A DNA stretch of 64,000 bases from Oscheius onirici. Lineage: Eukaryota > Nematoda > Chromadorea > Rhabditida > Rhabditidae. Within the stretch, counting starts at the first letter, position 1; every line of letters begins with the position of its first letter. Positions 46,365 through 57,083 of the stretch are shown here, in pieces. The stretch lies in assembly GCA_932521025.1 (NCBI GenBank), contig OW051470.1, positions 2,838,501 to 2,902,500 on the forward strand. The letters run 5' to 3'. The notes beneath the pieces are model-generated. The model searched no databases, had not been told where the DNA came from, and saw only the letters and a program-made list of their open reading frames with translations. Both the position numbers and the translations under genes were made by a program.

Positions 46365-46486
46365 GGCATCATTCGGCCACGATTGCCCTTACGCCACAAC
46401 ATACATTGCGGTTCATTCCGCAAAGCATAGACTCTAGTTCGGAGGCGGGCTGACAGCCGAAACATATTTCGACGTAACGTCGGAAC

Positions 46487-47650
46487 CAGGGTTGAGCGAA
46501 CATTGAAATTTTCGGCGAACACGAACCGAACATCCCCTAATTTTTTTGGGCCGAACTGAACATTGCACTTTTTGTTCCTGCGAACCGAACACGAACTGTC
46601 CCAATGTTCGTTCGCGAACGAACATTTCACCAATTTTCTCCAAACTAATTATAGGCGGTCCGTTACGCCTACGAATCGAGCGGAAGAATCACCACGATCC
46701 AAACATAATTAGCTCCTTGCTAAATTGTTGTTAGCTTGCTTTCTGCAGTTATTAAATTTTCTTGTTGCATCTGTAACAAAATTGGGTGGAAAAAAAAAGA
46801 TGAAAAACCTGATAGAGATGCAGACGACGATGAAGAAAAGAGCCTTCTGACGAATTGCCCTCCGACGAATCCTAGGCCTCTGCAATCCTCGCTCTTGTCG
46901 TCTGTCGTCCTCATTTCCTGGAAGTAATCTCATAGAATTAAAAACAACTGCTGTCTGGAACTAATCAGTAAGAAACTGGCCTGTAAATAAGCCACGGGGA
47001 GATTCGGTTGAATCTCGGGCCCGTGGCAATCTTCTTTCCGATCCTTTCCAACTTGATTCTTGTTGTTAGAACGAAGATCAACTGAAAACATGTTAATAAA
47101 GTATGAAATAAGGGTTGCTGAGCAATTACAGATGAAAAAAATGGACGATATTACATCAAACTGGAAAAAGAATCGTGGAAAACGGCTAATATTCAGGTAC
47201 AAAGACTTTCAGCCACTATTTTTCAATAAAGATTGAGTTTTTTTAATGATTGGTAACGGAAAATATAGGAAAACGAAGAAAAAATGACGAGAAATGGTGA
47301 AGAAACGTGGAAAAAGAAAAGAAAATGAAGTAATAAGAAAGATCCCCGCCGAAGTTGAAAATGGCCGCGAAAAAACGTTTGAACAAAGGGGGGGGGGTGC
47401 CTGCTCGAGTATTACCGAAAAATTTTTATGCCTTTGACTCCGACAGCCTATGAGTATTGTCGTTAGTACTGGATTAAATGTTCGTGTTTGTGCCCTTTTG
47501 AACTCTGTTCGAGCCTTGAACAGCGAACATTTTCACCTTTTTGTTCGTCATGCGAACACGAACATTCGCCGGTTCCATGTTCGCCCTCGAACACGAACTG
47601 TTCGTGTTCGGTCAAAACAAACAACGAACACGAACGTTCGCCCAACCCTG
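46487..47650. mobile_element. 1.16-kb non-autonomous hAT element with 8-bp target duplication
   Basis: Left end CAGGGTTGAGCGAACATT, right end (reversed) CAGGGTTGGGCGAACGTT. The 8-bp duplication GTCGGAAC lies at 46479-46486 and 47651-47658. Subterminal regions are packed with GTTCG/CGAAC words, likely transposase-binding sites. The interior encodes no transposase. It carries one copy of a 56-bp exon-like sequence (46643-46698). Confidence 0.85.
46643..46698 (+). repeat. 56-bp exact direct repeat, copy 1 (copy 2 at 51905-51960)
   Basis: The identical sequence starts AACTAATTATAGGCGG and ends AATCACCACGAT at both places. It contains an acceptor-like TATAG followed by an open frame AVRYAYESSGRITTM, so it looks like the start of an exon picked up and copied. 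Copy 1 lies inside the hAT element. Confidence 0.85.
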
Positions 47651-47895
47651 GTCGGAACACTTCAGCCCCTCAGTACTTCAGTCTCTGAGTTACTCTGTTA
47701 TCTCAGCCACGGAAGTTCAAAAGATTGTTTATTAGAATGTTGTAAGTGTTTGTTTGCTTTAGACAGCTTTTCAACCGGTATCCATCTTCATTCCTTGCCT
47801 ACGATGCCTGCGATTCTGACTCCCCTCTATTAACTTCCTCATTTTCCGGATACATATATACAGACATAATACATATTTTATTGACGGTATCAAAG

Positions 47896-48900
47896 GGGCA
47901 TCGAGAAGTGCTGCGAATACCAATACCAAGTCCGAATATACATGTGCTTCATTGACAGCAGAAAAGCTTTTGACACGGTGGATAGGACCAAGTTTTGGCA
48001 GTCTCTCATGAACAGGAATCCCGCAACAGCTCGTCCAGCTCCTTCAACGTATCTACTCAGCGTCGACGACGGAGATTATGGTAAATGGAGCTAAGGTACA
48101 GGTCCTGTTCAAAGAGGTGTCCGACAGGGCAATGTTCTCTGTCAGTCCTCAACTGTTAAACTCTGTTCTGGCCAGTACCATAAATTCGATCGATTGGGAA
48201 GATGACGGACTGAGGGTAGATGGAGAGCAACTTCTTCTACTTGCCTATGCTGACGACCTCGTCATATTTGCTAAAAGCCGCCCAGAACTGAAACGTATGT
48301 TAGAGAAACTAACGGAAGGACTGAAGAAGGTCGGTCTTGAGATAAATCATACAAAAACAGTTGCAATGACCAGTACAAAAGGACATGGACCGCTATCTAT
48401 CCAAGGATAGACTATCAAGTTTGTAGATTCCTTCATCTTCCTGGGCCCAATTCCTGTAAGCGACGTCTCTGAGGTCAAAAAGAAGGATCGGACTGGGCTT
48501 TTGGAAATTTAACGAACATAGCAAACTTCTTTGCGATCAAACTCTTCCACTGGCCAAAAGAAGATACTTTTTCGAATCAGTGATTACCCCACCCCAGTCG
48601 TGATGTTTGGAACTGAAACCTGGTGTCTCAATAAGACAGAGAGACATTGTCTGGAAGTAGCTCAGCATAGGATGGAAAGAAGGCTCCTCGGAATATCTCT
48701 GCTAAATAGATGAACGAATGAGCGATTGGGACGAGTCTCTAAGCTAAAGGATTGGAACAAGCTAGCTATCAGCAAAAAACCAACACGATGGGCAAAGCGA
48801 GTGACTGAATGGATCCCTAGACAAGGTACAAGACGAGCAGGCCGCCAACGGTGTAGATGGATGGGCGATGTAAAAGAGCAAGCGGGGTCCTCTCGGAGGC
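47896..48900 (+). mobile_element. Degenerate non-LTR reverse transcriptase remnant
   Basis: In several frames one reads MCFIDSRKAFDTVDRTKFW, LLLLAYADDLVIFAKSRPEL (YADD catalytic box), FGTETWCLNKTERHC, and ERRLLGISLLNR with the arginine/tryptophan-rich C-terminus (WIPRQGTRRAGRQRCRWMG). Frames are broken by stops and shifts, so it is inactive. The C-terminus is homologous to the small insertion at 28647-29031. Confidence 0.85.
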
Positions 48901-48904
48901 CTTC

Positions 48905-49400
48905 CTTAGATTGGCCTCACATCTCATGTAGATCCTTCCGACGACTCTTCGCTGATCCAGTAGATTTCCATCGTCACCTTCGATCATCTCATGACATCCA
49001 TTTCTGCTAGTCGCTCCGCCCAGTTCAGCTTCCGTCTAGGATGTCTGGAAGAACAGTCTTCCTCCCAGGCTTGTTGATTGTTTATTCAGCATGTTTATTC
49101 AGCAAGTGTTTCTTTTATTCAGCGCTGCATCAACAAGCCTGCTTTCTCCTCAAGTCATCATTCCTCCATGTCATCATCACGGTCGAGAAGAGTGAGGCAC
49201 AGCATTGCATGTCGTCGCTGCACTAGTTTCCTCGTTTGTCGGTTCGAAGGCTCCAGATTTCGCAACCGTACACAAGACTTGGGACAATACAGATCAGGTA
49301 GTCTTTACACTTCATCTTCATCGGCACTGTCCTTTTGGTAAGAATCTTGGTCGCCACAGGAACAAGCAGAAATAGTGGCGACCAAGACAAAATGCGAAGA
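48905..49400 (-). mobile_element. Second reverse-transcriptase remnant, opposite orientation
   Basis: The minus strand near 49245-49330 reads KDYLICIVPSLVYGCEIWSL, the conserved YGCE.W motif near the C-terminus of this class of non-LTR polyproteins, and near 48980-49035 RKLNWAERLAEMD. It lies tail-to-tail with the plus-strand remnant. Heavily decayed. Confidence 0.6.
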
Positions 49401-50179
49401 CTCCCCGAAACTCCGAGAGATCCTTTGACGGATCGTTCTACTGGATGCCGAAGAGGTCGCCAGTCATTGTAATCTCAGCTCTTTAGCCTTTTTTTGATAA
49501 TTGTTTGAAGAGTTATTTTAAGTTTGAATAATTTGTAGTAGAAATACATTCGAAACGGATAACCAACTAATTGTAACAGAAAGGCAACGTCAAGACAGAG
49601 GAACTGAGGGACATAGACACAGATCCTGGTCTACCACACGAACGGTCACTACGACTACCTGGAATCCAATGTCCTCTCAACTGTTCCCATTACAGGAAAT
49701 CGAATCTCCACCGATTTTACAGTCCTGAGGATGGCCAAGGGAGGAAATGGGTTCATTTTCCCGCCGTTCTTACCATAATGTCAATTTCCAATAGATCGAA
49801 AGGGAAGGACCGAAGCTATCACATAATAGACTGACAGGTAGTGAGGAACTAATTGGATTACTGACAATCTGTAACCGAATCATGTCTCATTAAACCTGTC
49901 CGTCTGACTAAACAGCCTATTTTCTTCTATGGCTCAGAAGTTTTTGCTCCCCGACCACCATAAAATATCTGTAACATTCTTGAGCAGCCTTTGAGAAACT
50001 TCACGCGTGAGGTATGCCACCGATTTCACATTCCATACAGCTCATACTCCGATAGACTAAAAATAATGAATGAGAGGCCAATGTTCTCAAGATATATCAT
50101 AAACGACATCCTTTGTCTATATAGAATTGTTTCCGGCCTTTCCTACATCCCCTCTCATCCCACTTCCTTCTCAGTTCTA

Positions 50180-51637
50180 TTAGGTCGGGGACATATGACT
50201 TCAAGTTGAGGTCATAACTTTTGATCCAAATGAGCTAGAGAGTTGTTTCAAAAAAGAAAAAGAAGGGCAAACTTAGCTGAGTAAGATGCTGTATAGATAT
50301 CAGAAGTCATAAAAATTTTGAGTACCAGGTCAAAAGGTGAAATTTAGAACGCAAAAACGTCTTTTTAAAAATGGGAAGCGCACATCCCACCAGTTTTTAA
50401 AAATTCTGACAACGCAGTTTCGTAGCTTTTGATAAGTAAAGTTCTCAGCCGAAACCCCATTTCTGTCCTGACAGAGCCGGAAATAGATCTCCCCGTTCGG
50501 TCGCCGCTCCGCCCTTTTGGCCAGAGCGGGTGAGTGGGTAGAGAGCGCCCACGAGAGAAGGTGGCAGCTCTCTCGTGGCTGACCCACATGTCATAAACGG
50601 GTACACGTCTGTCTAGTCTTATGTTTGTATCTCTCTCTTTATTTAATAAACAAATAATCTGAACCACTGAACCACCTCTCTTTCTAGTCAATCCACAGAC
50701 TCTCTTCTTGATCTATCTGACAGTCATCTTGGATACTAGTCCGCTATTTAAAGGCACACACCTTTAAATAATTTCCCAGAATTTTTTTTCTGACTGAGCA
50801 CTGCGCGGTTCAAAAACCCGGCAGTTGCCCAGTCCTAGCCCAATGGTTTTGAAGAAATCGCCCAACGTACCTTGAAAGATTTCACTCTGGACTACAAAAT
50901 ACTGCATGGAACAAAGAATCTCAATGGAAAATTTTCGAGAAACGCGCCTCTGAAGTTCAGGTGACTCAACTCATGATGGGGATATCATGGTAAATTTTCC
51001 AAAAGTGGTTTTCAAAAAGTGGTCAAATCGATCGAACACAATATGATAAGTCTCAGAAGAGCCTAAAACAGATTCAGAATGCATAAAAACCACTGTTGGA
51101 AATTTGATTTTTTGGACCCATGATACCCTTATCAAGAGTTGAACCACCTGAACTTCAGAGGAGCGTTTCTCTAAAATTTTCCATTTCGATTTCCCCGTTC
51201 TATACATCATTTTGTAGCCCAGATTGAGCTCTTTCAAGGTACACCGGCCGATTTGTCCAAATCGAACCTGTTAGAATTGTGCAACTGCCGGAAGTTGGTC
51301 ACTTCGGGTTTTTGAGCCACCCAATGCTCAGTCAGAAAAAATTTCTGGGAAACGGGGTCTTGGCTGAAAACTTTACCTATCAACAGCTACAAAACAACGT
51401 TAACAGAATTTTTAAAACCATATGGGATGTGCGCTTTCCAAATTTCCAAAGGCGTTTTTGCGTTTTAAATTTCACCCTTTAAGCTGGTACTCAAAATTTT
51501 TGAACTATGACTTCTGATCTGTATACAGCATCTTACTCAGCTAAGTTTGCCCTTCTTTTTATTTTTTGAAACAACTCTCTAGCTCATTTGGATCAAAAGT
51601 TATGACCTCAACTTGAAGTCATATGTCCCCGACCTAA
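50180..51637. mobile_element. 1.46-kb TA-flanked fold-back transposon with long inverted arms
   Basis: Both ends read TTAGGTCGGGGACATATGAC and then stay complementary for several hundred bases (for example TCAACTTGAAGTCATA and GCATCTTACTCAGCTAAG against their partners). The flanks are TA at 50178-50179 and 51638-51639, as for Tc1/mariner-type targets. The arms pair almost to the centre near 51050, so nearly the whole element is a hairpin; there is no transposase frame. The left arm holds an extra 308-bp insertion. Confidence 0.85.
50463..50770. mobile_element. 308-bp insertion in the left arm of the fold-back transposon
   Basis: The right arm is continuous across CCCCGTTT|CCCAGAA, whereas the left arm reads CCCCATTT, then this insert, then ATTTCCCAG. 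ATTT (50459-50462 and 50771-50774) is a likely target duplication. The insert has a GC-rich first half with internal pairing (CCCACGAGAGA and TCTCTCGTGGC) and no coding capacity; its family is unknown. Confidence 0.65.
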
Positions 51638-51904
51638 TACTTCGTGATCCATGCAAGATTGTAACCCGTCGCTTAAACAACAAAAACTGGTCTTACAATG
51701 GATTGCCTCTGTATTGGAACACAATTTCTTATTGTTAGATATCCCCAGACTGTCAAAGCTAGACGTCCTTAAATTTTAAATTAAATTCTATATCCTATTC
51801 CTTCCTCCCTCTCCGTACTAGTAGCTCTAGTCCTTCGGAGGTTTTTGAACTGTCGTTTCGCCTATCAGTATCATTGTACATGTTTCTGAACAAACAATAC
51901 TACT

Positions 51905-51960
51905 AACTAATTATAGGCGGTCCGTTACGCCTACGAATCGAGCGGAAGAATCACCACGAT
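51905..51960 (+). repeat. 56-bp exact direct repeat, copy 2
   Basis: Identical to 46643-46698, here followed by GGACGATATATC, which extends the reading to ...RITTMDDIS. It may be nearer the original exon context. Confidence 0.85.
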
Positions 51961-52563
51961 GGACGATATATCTCTATTTCTCCGTGTTTTCTGAAAGGAC
52001 ATAACAAGGAAAAGTATGAATGCGGCGAGAGAAATTCAGAGGTAAGAAGAGAAATCGACGAAGATTTTATCGTGTTCAAAAAAAGCAGAAGACAAACTAG
52101 AAGAAGAGTCGATCAGTCTTTAGATGAAACTATTTAGATTTTTCTGGAACCTCTAGTGAAACTGTCTCTGTCTGATGGCTGTCTGAAGTCAAGCGAACAG
52201 TCGTCTTCCGAACATTCATCGGAAACCGGCTACTGCTCATCTTCTTTGTTCTCGAGCAGATCGATCAGCGGATCCGGTCCTTCTCCCTTCTTCAGGGCGA
52301 AGGTCAGCAGCAGGCTGGTTGCCGGTGGCAGGAGGGACGGCTCCGGTGGCAGGCTGAGCGATCGTGTGGAGATCGCGACCAACTTCCAACTTGCCCTTCT
52401 CGTTGTGAATGCTGCAAAACTTGTCAGTAGAAAACTTGTCAGTAGGGGCGACAGCCGGGACGGGGCGACAGCTGCAGCTCCGACGGCTCCGATGAGTCCG
52501 ACTGCTCCGGCTCCGACGACTTCAGCTTCGACGACTCCGACGACTCCACAGAGGGACTGGGTA

Positions 52564-52836
52564 GACCTACCTTTTCTTCTCCTTCGTCGGAGCCTTGACC
52601 GTCTTCTTGACCTACTTCACCTTCTCCTTCTTGGCCAAGCGTCTCTGAACCTCTCCGACTTGCTCCATCTTGGTTGAGAGTTTCGTGCCGCGCCACTTCA
52701 CTTTGTATTCGACTTCTCCATTCGGCAGCTCTTAGTAGTTGATCTGGATGCTGTACGGCTGGCTGCAGTGGGCTTGAAAAGCCACCGGAATGAAGTCCTT
52801 GATGGTCGAAGATGGGAGAGACTTCTTGGCGACCAT
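52564..52836 (-). pseudogene. Possible pseudogene of a small basic protein
   Basis: From the ATG at 52836 the minus strand reads MVAKKSLPSSTIKDFIPVAF and AHCSQPYSIQIN, then a TAA at 52732-52734, then resumes in the same frame with ELPNGEVEYKVKWRGTKLST and EVQRRLAKKEKVK before a TAG at 52612-52614 and another at 52567-52569. Codons on both sides are C/G-ending like an expressed gene. The three in-frame stops suggest a recent pseudogene; small introns could remove the last two but not the first. More coding-like lysine- and proline-rich sequence continues in shifted frames down to about 52205. I do not recognise the parent family. Confidence 0.45.
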
Positions 52837-53115
52837 CTGGGAGACAATCAGGAGTGTTGAATGAACTCTTTTGTTAGATTTTAGCCTGTTTAAAACTTGA
52901 ATTTTTCAGGTAAATCACATGTGCGATGAATGTAATCAGATGTTCAAAAAGACTTCGGATAGGGCTCATCACTTCAGTCGAGCCCACAGTCTCTTTCCAA
53001 TTTAACTCTTCTCCGTTTTATCCGTGGTCCCGTGTTGTAGCGGTTGTAGTATATTTCCAACGAATATGGCTATCTATTCTATACACCAAATCAATCCACT
53101 TAAAAATGCTCTCGC

Positions 53116-53170
53116 GTCTCTGTGTGTCTGAATCTCTAATTGAGGATAAGGAGAGGAGCTTTGTGCGCAA
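53116..53170 (+). repeat. Dispersed repeat, copy 2
   Basis: Matches 38281-38345 with small gaps (TCTCTGTGTGTCTG, ATTGAGGATAAGGAGAGGA, CTTTGTGCGCA). Confidence 0.7.
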
Positions 53171-53662
53171 ATTTTTTTAAACAAGTCTCGACAGCGAAAT
53201 GTTCTAAAGACTGGTTTCTTTGGAGGGACAGTGCGGGACTGGGGCAGAGTGACAAGGGAAGAAGGGAAGGGACAGTAGGATTGAGACTCACTAAAGCTAG
53301 GAACGGGCTGGGCGATCCGTTCAGGACACATCAATGGTTCTTGGCCTCATTTTGTTATTAGGCTAAGGAGGGAGTGGGTTCAAATACAGTTTCGATAGTT
53401 TCTTTGGAGGGTCAGGGAGAGTGACTGGAGGAGAGTAATAAAGGAGGAATGAATAGGAAACCACGACTAGGGCTCCGTGAAAGTGAAGTCATGAATTTCA
53501 ACTTTAGCCCTGGAAGGGCGTTGCCAACCTTGTTCCTTAAAATTGAAAGAGAGACAGGGAGATTGAGAGGCTGAGTAACGGAGTGGCAAGTTTTCGCCGC
53601 CCCTCGGTGCTTCTCTATGGTTTCACGTTCAACGAAAAAAGGAGTGAAAGTTTATCAAAGAC

Positions 53663-53668
53663 TTTATT
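53663..53668 (-). terminator. Poly(A) signal of the CCCH gene
   Basis: AATAAA on the minus strand 17 bases after the stop codon. Confidence 0.7.
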
Positions 53669-53684
53669 TACATGTACACTGATC

Positions 53685-54572
53685 TCAGTCATGACAATGG
53701 TTGAGCTGAGGGTCTCTTAAAGTCGGAGGACAACGGCAGTACTTTCCATCAGTACAGAAAGGATGGGCGAAGATGCAACAATCGGCAGAAAAGCGACAGC
53801 GAGGATAGTAGGAGCAGAACTGAGGAGGATGGAATAGGGGACAGTTCGGTTCAAACAGCATGTGGACCTTGTTGTTCCATTTGGGACAGGCCTTCTTCGT
53901 GTATTGGGCCATCTTGTCACGATTGACCGTATCTTTTCTCCAGCGGACTCTCGGCAACTCCTGTCTCTTCTTTTTCTCTCCCAAAGCTGGCAGTTCCACG
54001 AATTGGAAGAGTCTCTGACGCTCGTAGAGTCTTCTTCGTTCATCTTCTCTCACTGGCAGTTCCAGCGTCATTGCCTCCTCGAGAGGCATCATCCCCGGCA
54101 CATGAACATGGATACATTGCCAGCCGATCGATTGAAGCAGCGACAGAAGATTCGAGAGTTCAGAATTGCTATCTAGAATGTTCTGATTGAATATTCTTCA
54201 GACAAAAATTACCTGAGATGAGGACGAGAGTACCGGACGATGGAAGAAGTTGTCGGATCTGCTGCCAGATGAAAGATGAGAAGGAGTAGTCGTAGTTCTC
54301 AGAGGGGAGGAAATGAGTCTGGCAGTTGGACGTTAGACTCTCTAGCAGATTGGATGGTAGTCGAGCATGGTCTAGACATACGGCTAGACGGTTCAATTGA
54401 CCGATTCGACTAGAAATCTGAAGAGAATTTGATTCGAAGGGAAGTAGAGTTGACTTACGTATTGGATCAAGGGGGCCATGCTATCGGGAGGAAGGGGAAC
54501 AGCGTGATAGTTGTAGATGGCATAGAAGGGAGCATCCCTCCGAATGGGGCACAACTGACTCCTCGGAGCCAT
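53685..54572 (-). CDS. NYN-like domain plus C-terminal CCCH zinc finger protein, 268 aa
   Basis: Exons 54572-54459, 54417-54213 and 54172-53685 join in frame; the ATG follows a CTATAG acceptor by 11 bases. The N-terminal half resembles a PIN-like/NYN fold: RDAPFYAIYNYHAVPLP at the start, then a strand-acid motif LVLISDSNSELSNLL and QSIGWQCIHVHVPG. A basic linker with conserved-looking Trp (WRKDTVNRDKMAQYTKKAC) leads to the Cys-rich end: CPLFHPPQFCSYYPRC, CCIFAHPFC, CRCPP, which fits one or two CCCH fingers. NYN-CCCH proteins are RNA-binding and often ribonucleases. The NYN call is tentative because the usual N-terminal DxxN is not obvious. Confidence 0.7.
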
Positions 54573-55007
54573 TGCAGACAGTCCTATAGAAGAGTTGGAA
54601 ACGTTTTCAAGTTGACAAGATTGAACAGGTCGAGACGAAAGTCGACTTGTGATGTCCATTTCAAGATGACAATTTAGGAGAATGTATCGCTTTTAGAGGG
54701 GAGCAGAGATGGACGCAGTGCTTTCTTGAGATGGTCACCACCATGAACTTGAAGTTATCAGAAAGCGGACTAATTGTTTAGCTTTTCACAATGTCTTATT
54801 TCACAATGATGAGGACGAGACACGAGAGTAATGTCACTTCGTTTGATGTGGTGGGAACGGGAGACAAATGGTTGTCAGTAAACACTTGAAAGTTCAACCT
54901 CGATCAGATTTTAACACGTCTTGACAAGAAAAGAAATTTTACGAAGTAGTAATACGACTTTGAAAGTTTCTTTGAACAAGGTTGGCAATGCCCTTCCAGG
55001 GCTAAAG

Positions 55008-57022
55008 TTACCTACTATCCCCCCTTTTTTTCCTTTGCCTGAACCACTTGAAAACCGTTTCTGTATAGGAACTACCAAAAACAGACGCAAAGTCTTCGCA
55101 CTTGTCTCCCAATAGTGACTTGTCTAAACTTGTTTCACTAACTCCTTTTCCAATACCATGGTTCTGTTTACAAGTCTCTTGATGATTCTCGATCGTACAC
55201 TTTAGTTGGTCCGTTCGAAAAATACTCGTCTCTGGACAGACATCCATCTGGTGGCAGAATCCTTTGTGACATTTGGAAATACCTTGACAGTCTTTGTCTT
55301 TAAAACATTTTGTGGCATCCCCGGAATTAATGTCTCTTACAGGGTCTTTTGACCACTTTGGAGTGTCTAACGCGATTCTTTTGTACTCACAGCAACGATG
55401 TTGGGGCTTTCCGAAAAACGACTCGATCTCAGTGCAGTTTCGAATCATGGTACTACCAGTCTCGCATTGCTTCACTGACGTGGCACATAAATTTCCTGAA
55501 AGAGGAGTATCGTTCGGGTCAGTTTCCGGATGAGTAGATATAGGACATTTTAACTCTATGCAGAAGCCGTGTTGAAAAATTCCTTCTCCTGGACCACAAT
55601 GATGAGAGTCGTTGAAACAGGTCTTGAAGTCAGTACGATGGTCCAGTTTAACTAGGCTTTTCACTTCCGCTGGCACTGAAATAATCAAGTCTTTTAAACG
55701 CTAGTCTCCCTATGTCCCTATGTCCCTATGTCCCTATGTCCCTATGTCCCTATGTCCAAGATTGGACATTGGCTCTGAACCAATATTTTCTAACCGTGAG
55801 GAAAGAGACTCCTGAAGCACTTTGTGAAATACATGATATTGTCCATGTACCAAAGACTCGTCACAGAACTTTCCAGGATCCGTGCATGTTTCTGAAGCTG
55901 TGCAATTCTTGTTTGAGTAAACTGTGACATTGACAGCCGCAAGCAGTTTAGAGTATGCCTGGACACAACAGAATGAGACATTTTTGGTATTCGCATGAAG
56001 AAAGTACCTATCTTTCTCTAGACAGTTGGCCGTAGCTCTCGGGAGATTGTCGTTTCCAAGGGGAACGTGGACGGACACAGGAATGCGGGAGAGACATCTG
56101 AAAGTCAAATTCAGAGAAATTTGTAGACAGATTTGTACTTTGTCTTATGGGCTCGTTCATGATCCAACTTCTGTAAAATGTCCCAAGTGTTACTACACAG
56201 AAGAACTGTCACATTGTTCTGATCAACCTTTTGATCAAAAACCAAGTACAGTTTTCAGATACCCATTTTTGTCTTACGTCCCCATTTCGCTGGGATGTTC
56301 TAAAGAATTTATGTATAAAATGAAGACAACAAACGAGAAAGTGGAAAGCAAAGAGTGACTCTTGGTTTTGAACTATTTGAAAACACGAGTGTCTGTATAT
56401 GTTCTTCTTCTACAAAAAAAGGTGGTCCAAACTCACGTAGGCAAATCGAAACGTTCGAGTTGGCGCTTGTGGGAATGAGACAAGCCATTCGATTGTTACA
56501 AAGTCCGTCACATCGCTCTGGAGCAGATTTCAATGACTCTTGCCGATCCCATTCGTCTCTTGGATTTGGATAATAATGCTTCTGGTCCCTTTTCCAGTAC
56601 TGTCCAGTTAGAAGACACGAGCCACAGAAATTGTCATTAGCGCAATCTTTGTGATTCTTACAGGGGTTTCCACCTTCTACTGTGTTCTTCGCTCCAGCAT
56701 ACCACTCGGATATAACTTTCGGACAACATATTCCATTCTCGAATAAATCGTGAGGACAATAGACACGATTCTTCATCAACTTTCCGTGATCGTGAAGAAA
56801 TGGTAGTCCTCCTTTTGGACACAAGTTCTCGAAAATAGCTGAAAGGGAGTGAGCGAAGTGCTATGAAACAATTTACAGGCACATAATTTCTTCTCCTGAT
56901 CCCCAATCCAGACACAGACTTCGTTCGTTCCGGTACAATTGTCCTGTGAGTCACAATTGTGTCCAAAGGGTATGTTCAGAAACGGCAAACAAACCGTGTC
57001 ATTACTATGAATCAATTGAATT
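55008..57022 (-). CDS. Large cysteine-rich secreted protein (EB-module-like), 5' end unresolved
   Basis: Four exons join in frame: about 57022-56877, 56838-56433, 56097-55781 and 55675-55008. More than 40 cysteines occur in repeating spacings such as CDSQDNCTGTNEVCVW, CKNHKDCANDNFCGSCL, CTASETCTDPGKFC and CFKDKDCQGISKCHKGFC, resembling nematode EB or other disulfide modules. N-glycosylation sites (NCT, NVT, NVS) are frequent. The C-terminus is a basic WFRQRKKRGDSR. The junction between exons 2 and 3 uses a GTTTGG donor and exon 3 ends at a GTTCAG donor; these are the weakest parts. A signal-peptide exon was not found, so the real gene is longer upstream. Confidence 0.6.
55707..55757. repeat. 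8-bp tandem repeat (TCCCTATG)n
   Basis: Six perfect copies in a row within the last intron of the cysteine-rich gene. Confidence 0.9.
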
Positions 57023-57083
57023 TTTTTGGAGACTGCTGGACCTGATGAGACTGACTGGTTACAGTAAGATCCACTGGGACAGT

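Larger units (their letters stand above)
49905..51810 (+). mobile_element. Non-LTR (CR1/jockey-like) RT remnant, interrupted by a TIR transposon
   Basis: Left part to 50179 reads SYSDRLKIMNERPMFSRYII then ILCLYRIVSGLSYIP; the right part from 51640 continues LRDPCKIVTRRLNNKNWSYN then GLPLYWN. Removing 50180-51637 and one TA restores a single frame (..FSVL-LRDP..), which is the usual C-terminal region of reverse transcriptases of this class. The right end decays after 51800. Confidence 0.7.
53500..55009. repeat. 36-bp inverted repeats flanking the CCCH gene
   Basis: 53500-53536 (AACTTTAGCCCTGGAAGGGC...) and 54974-55009 are reverse complements with one or two mismatches, 1.4 kb apart. They bracket the CCCH zinc-finger gene; the right copy overlaps the stop codon of the cysteine-rich gene. 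Confidence 0.75.

Noticed and set aside
52156-52677. 173-codon plus-strand frame rich in Ser, Thr, Pro and Leu
   Set aside because: It is the complement of a C/G-ending coding strand (the pseudogene region), which typically creates long spurious antisense frames.
56026-56358. Plus-strand 111-codon frame with KCPKCYYTEELSHC, like a small cysteine protein
   Set aside because: It overlaps exon 3 of the minus-strand cysteine-rich gene and lies mostly in its intron; no start context or poly(A) signal. A nested gene cannot be excluded but is not supported.
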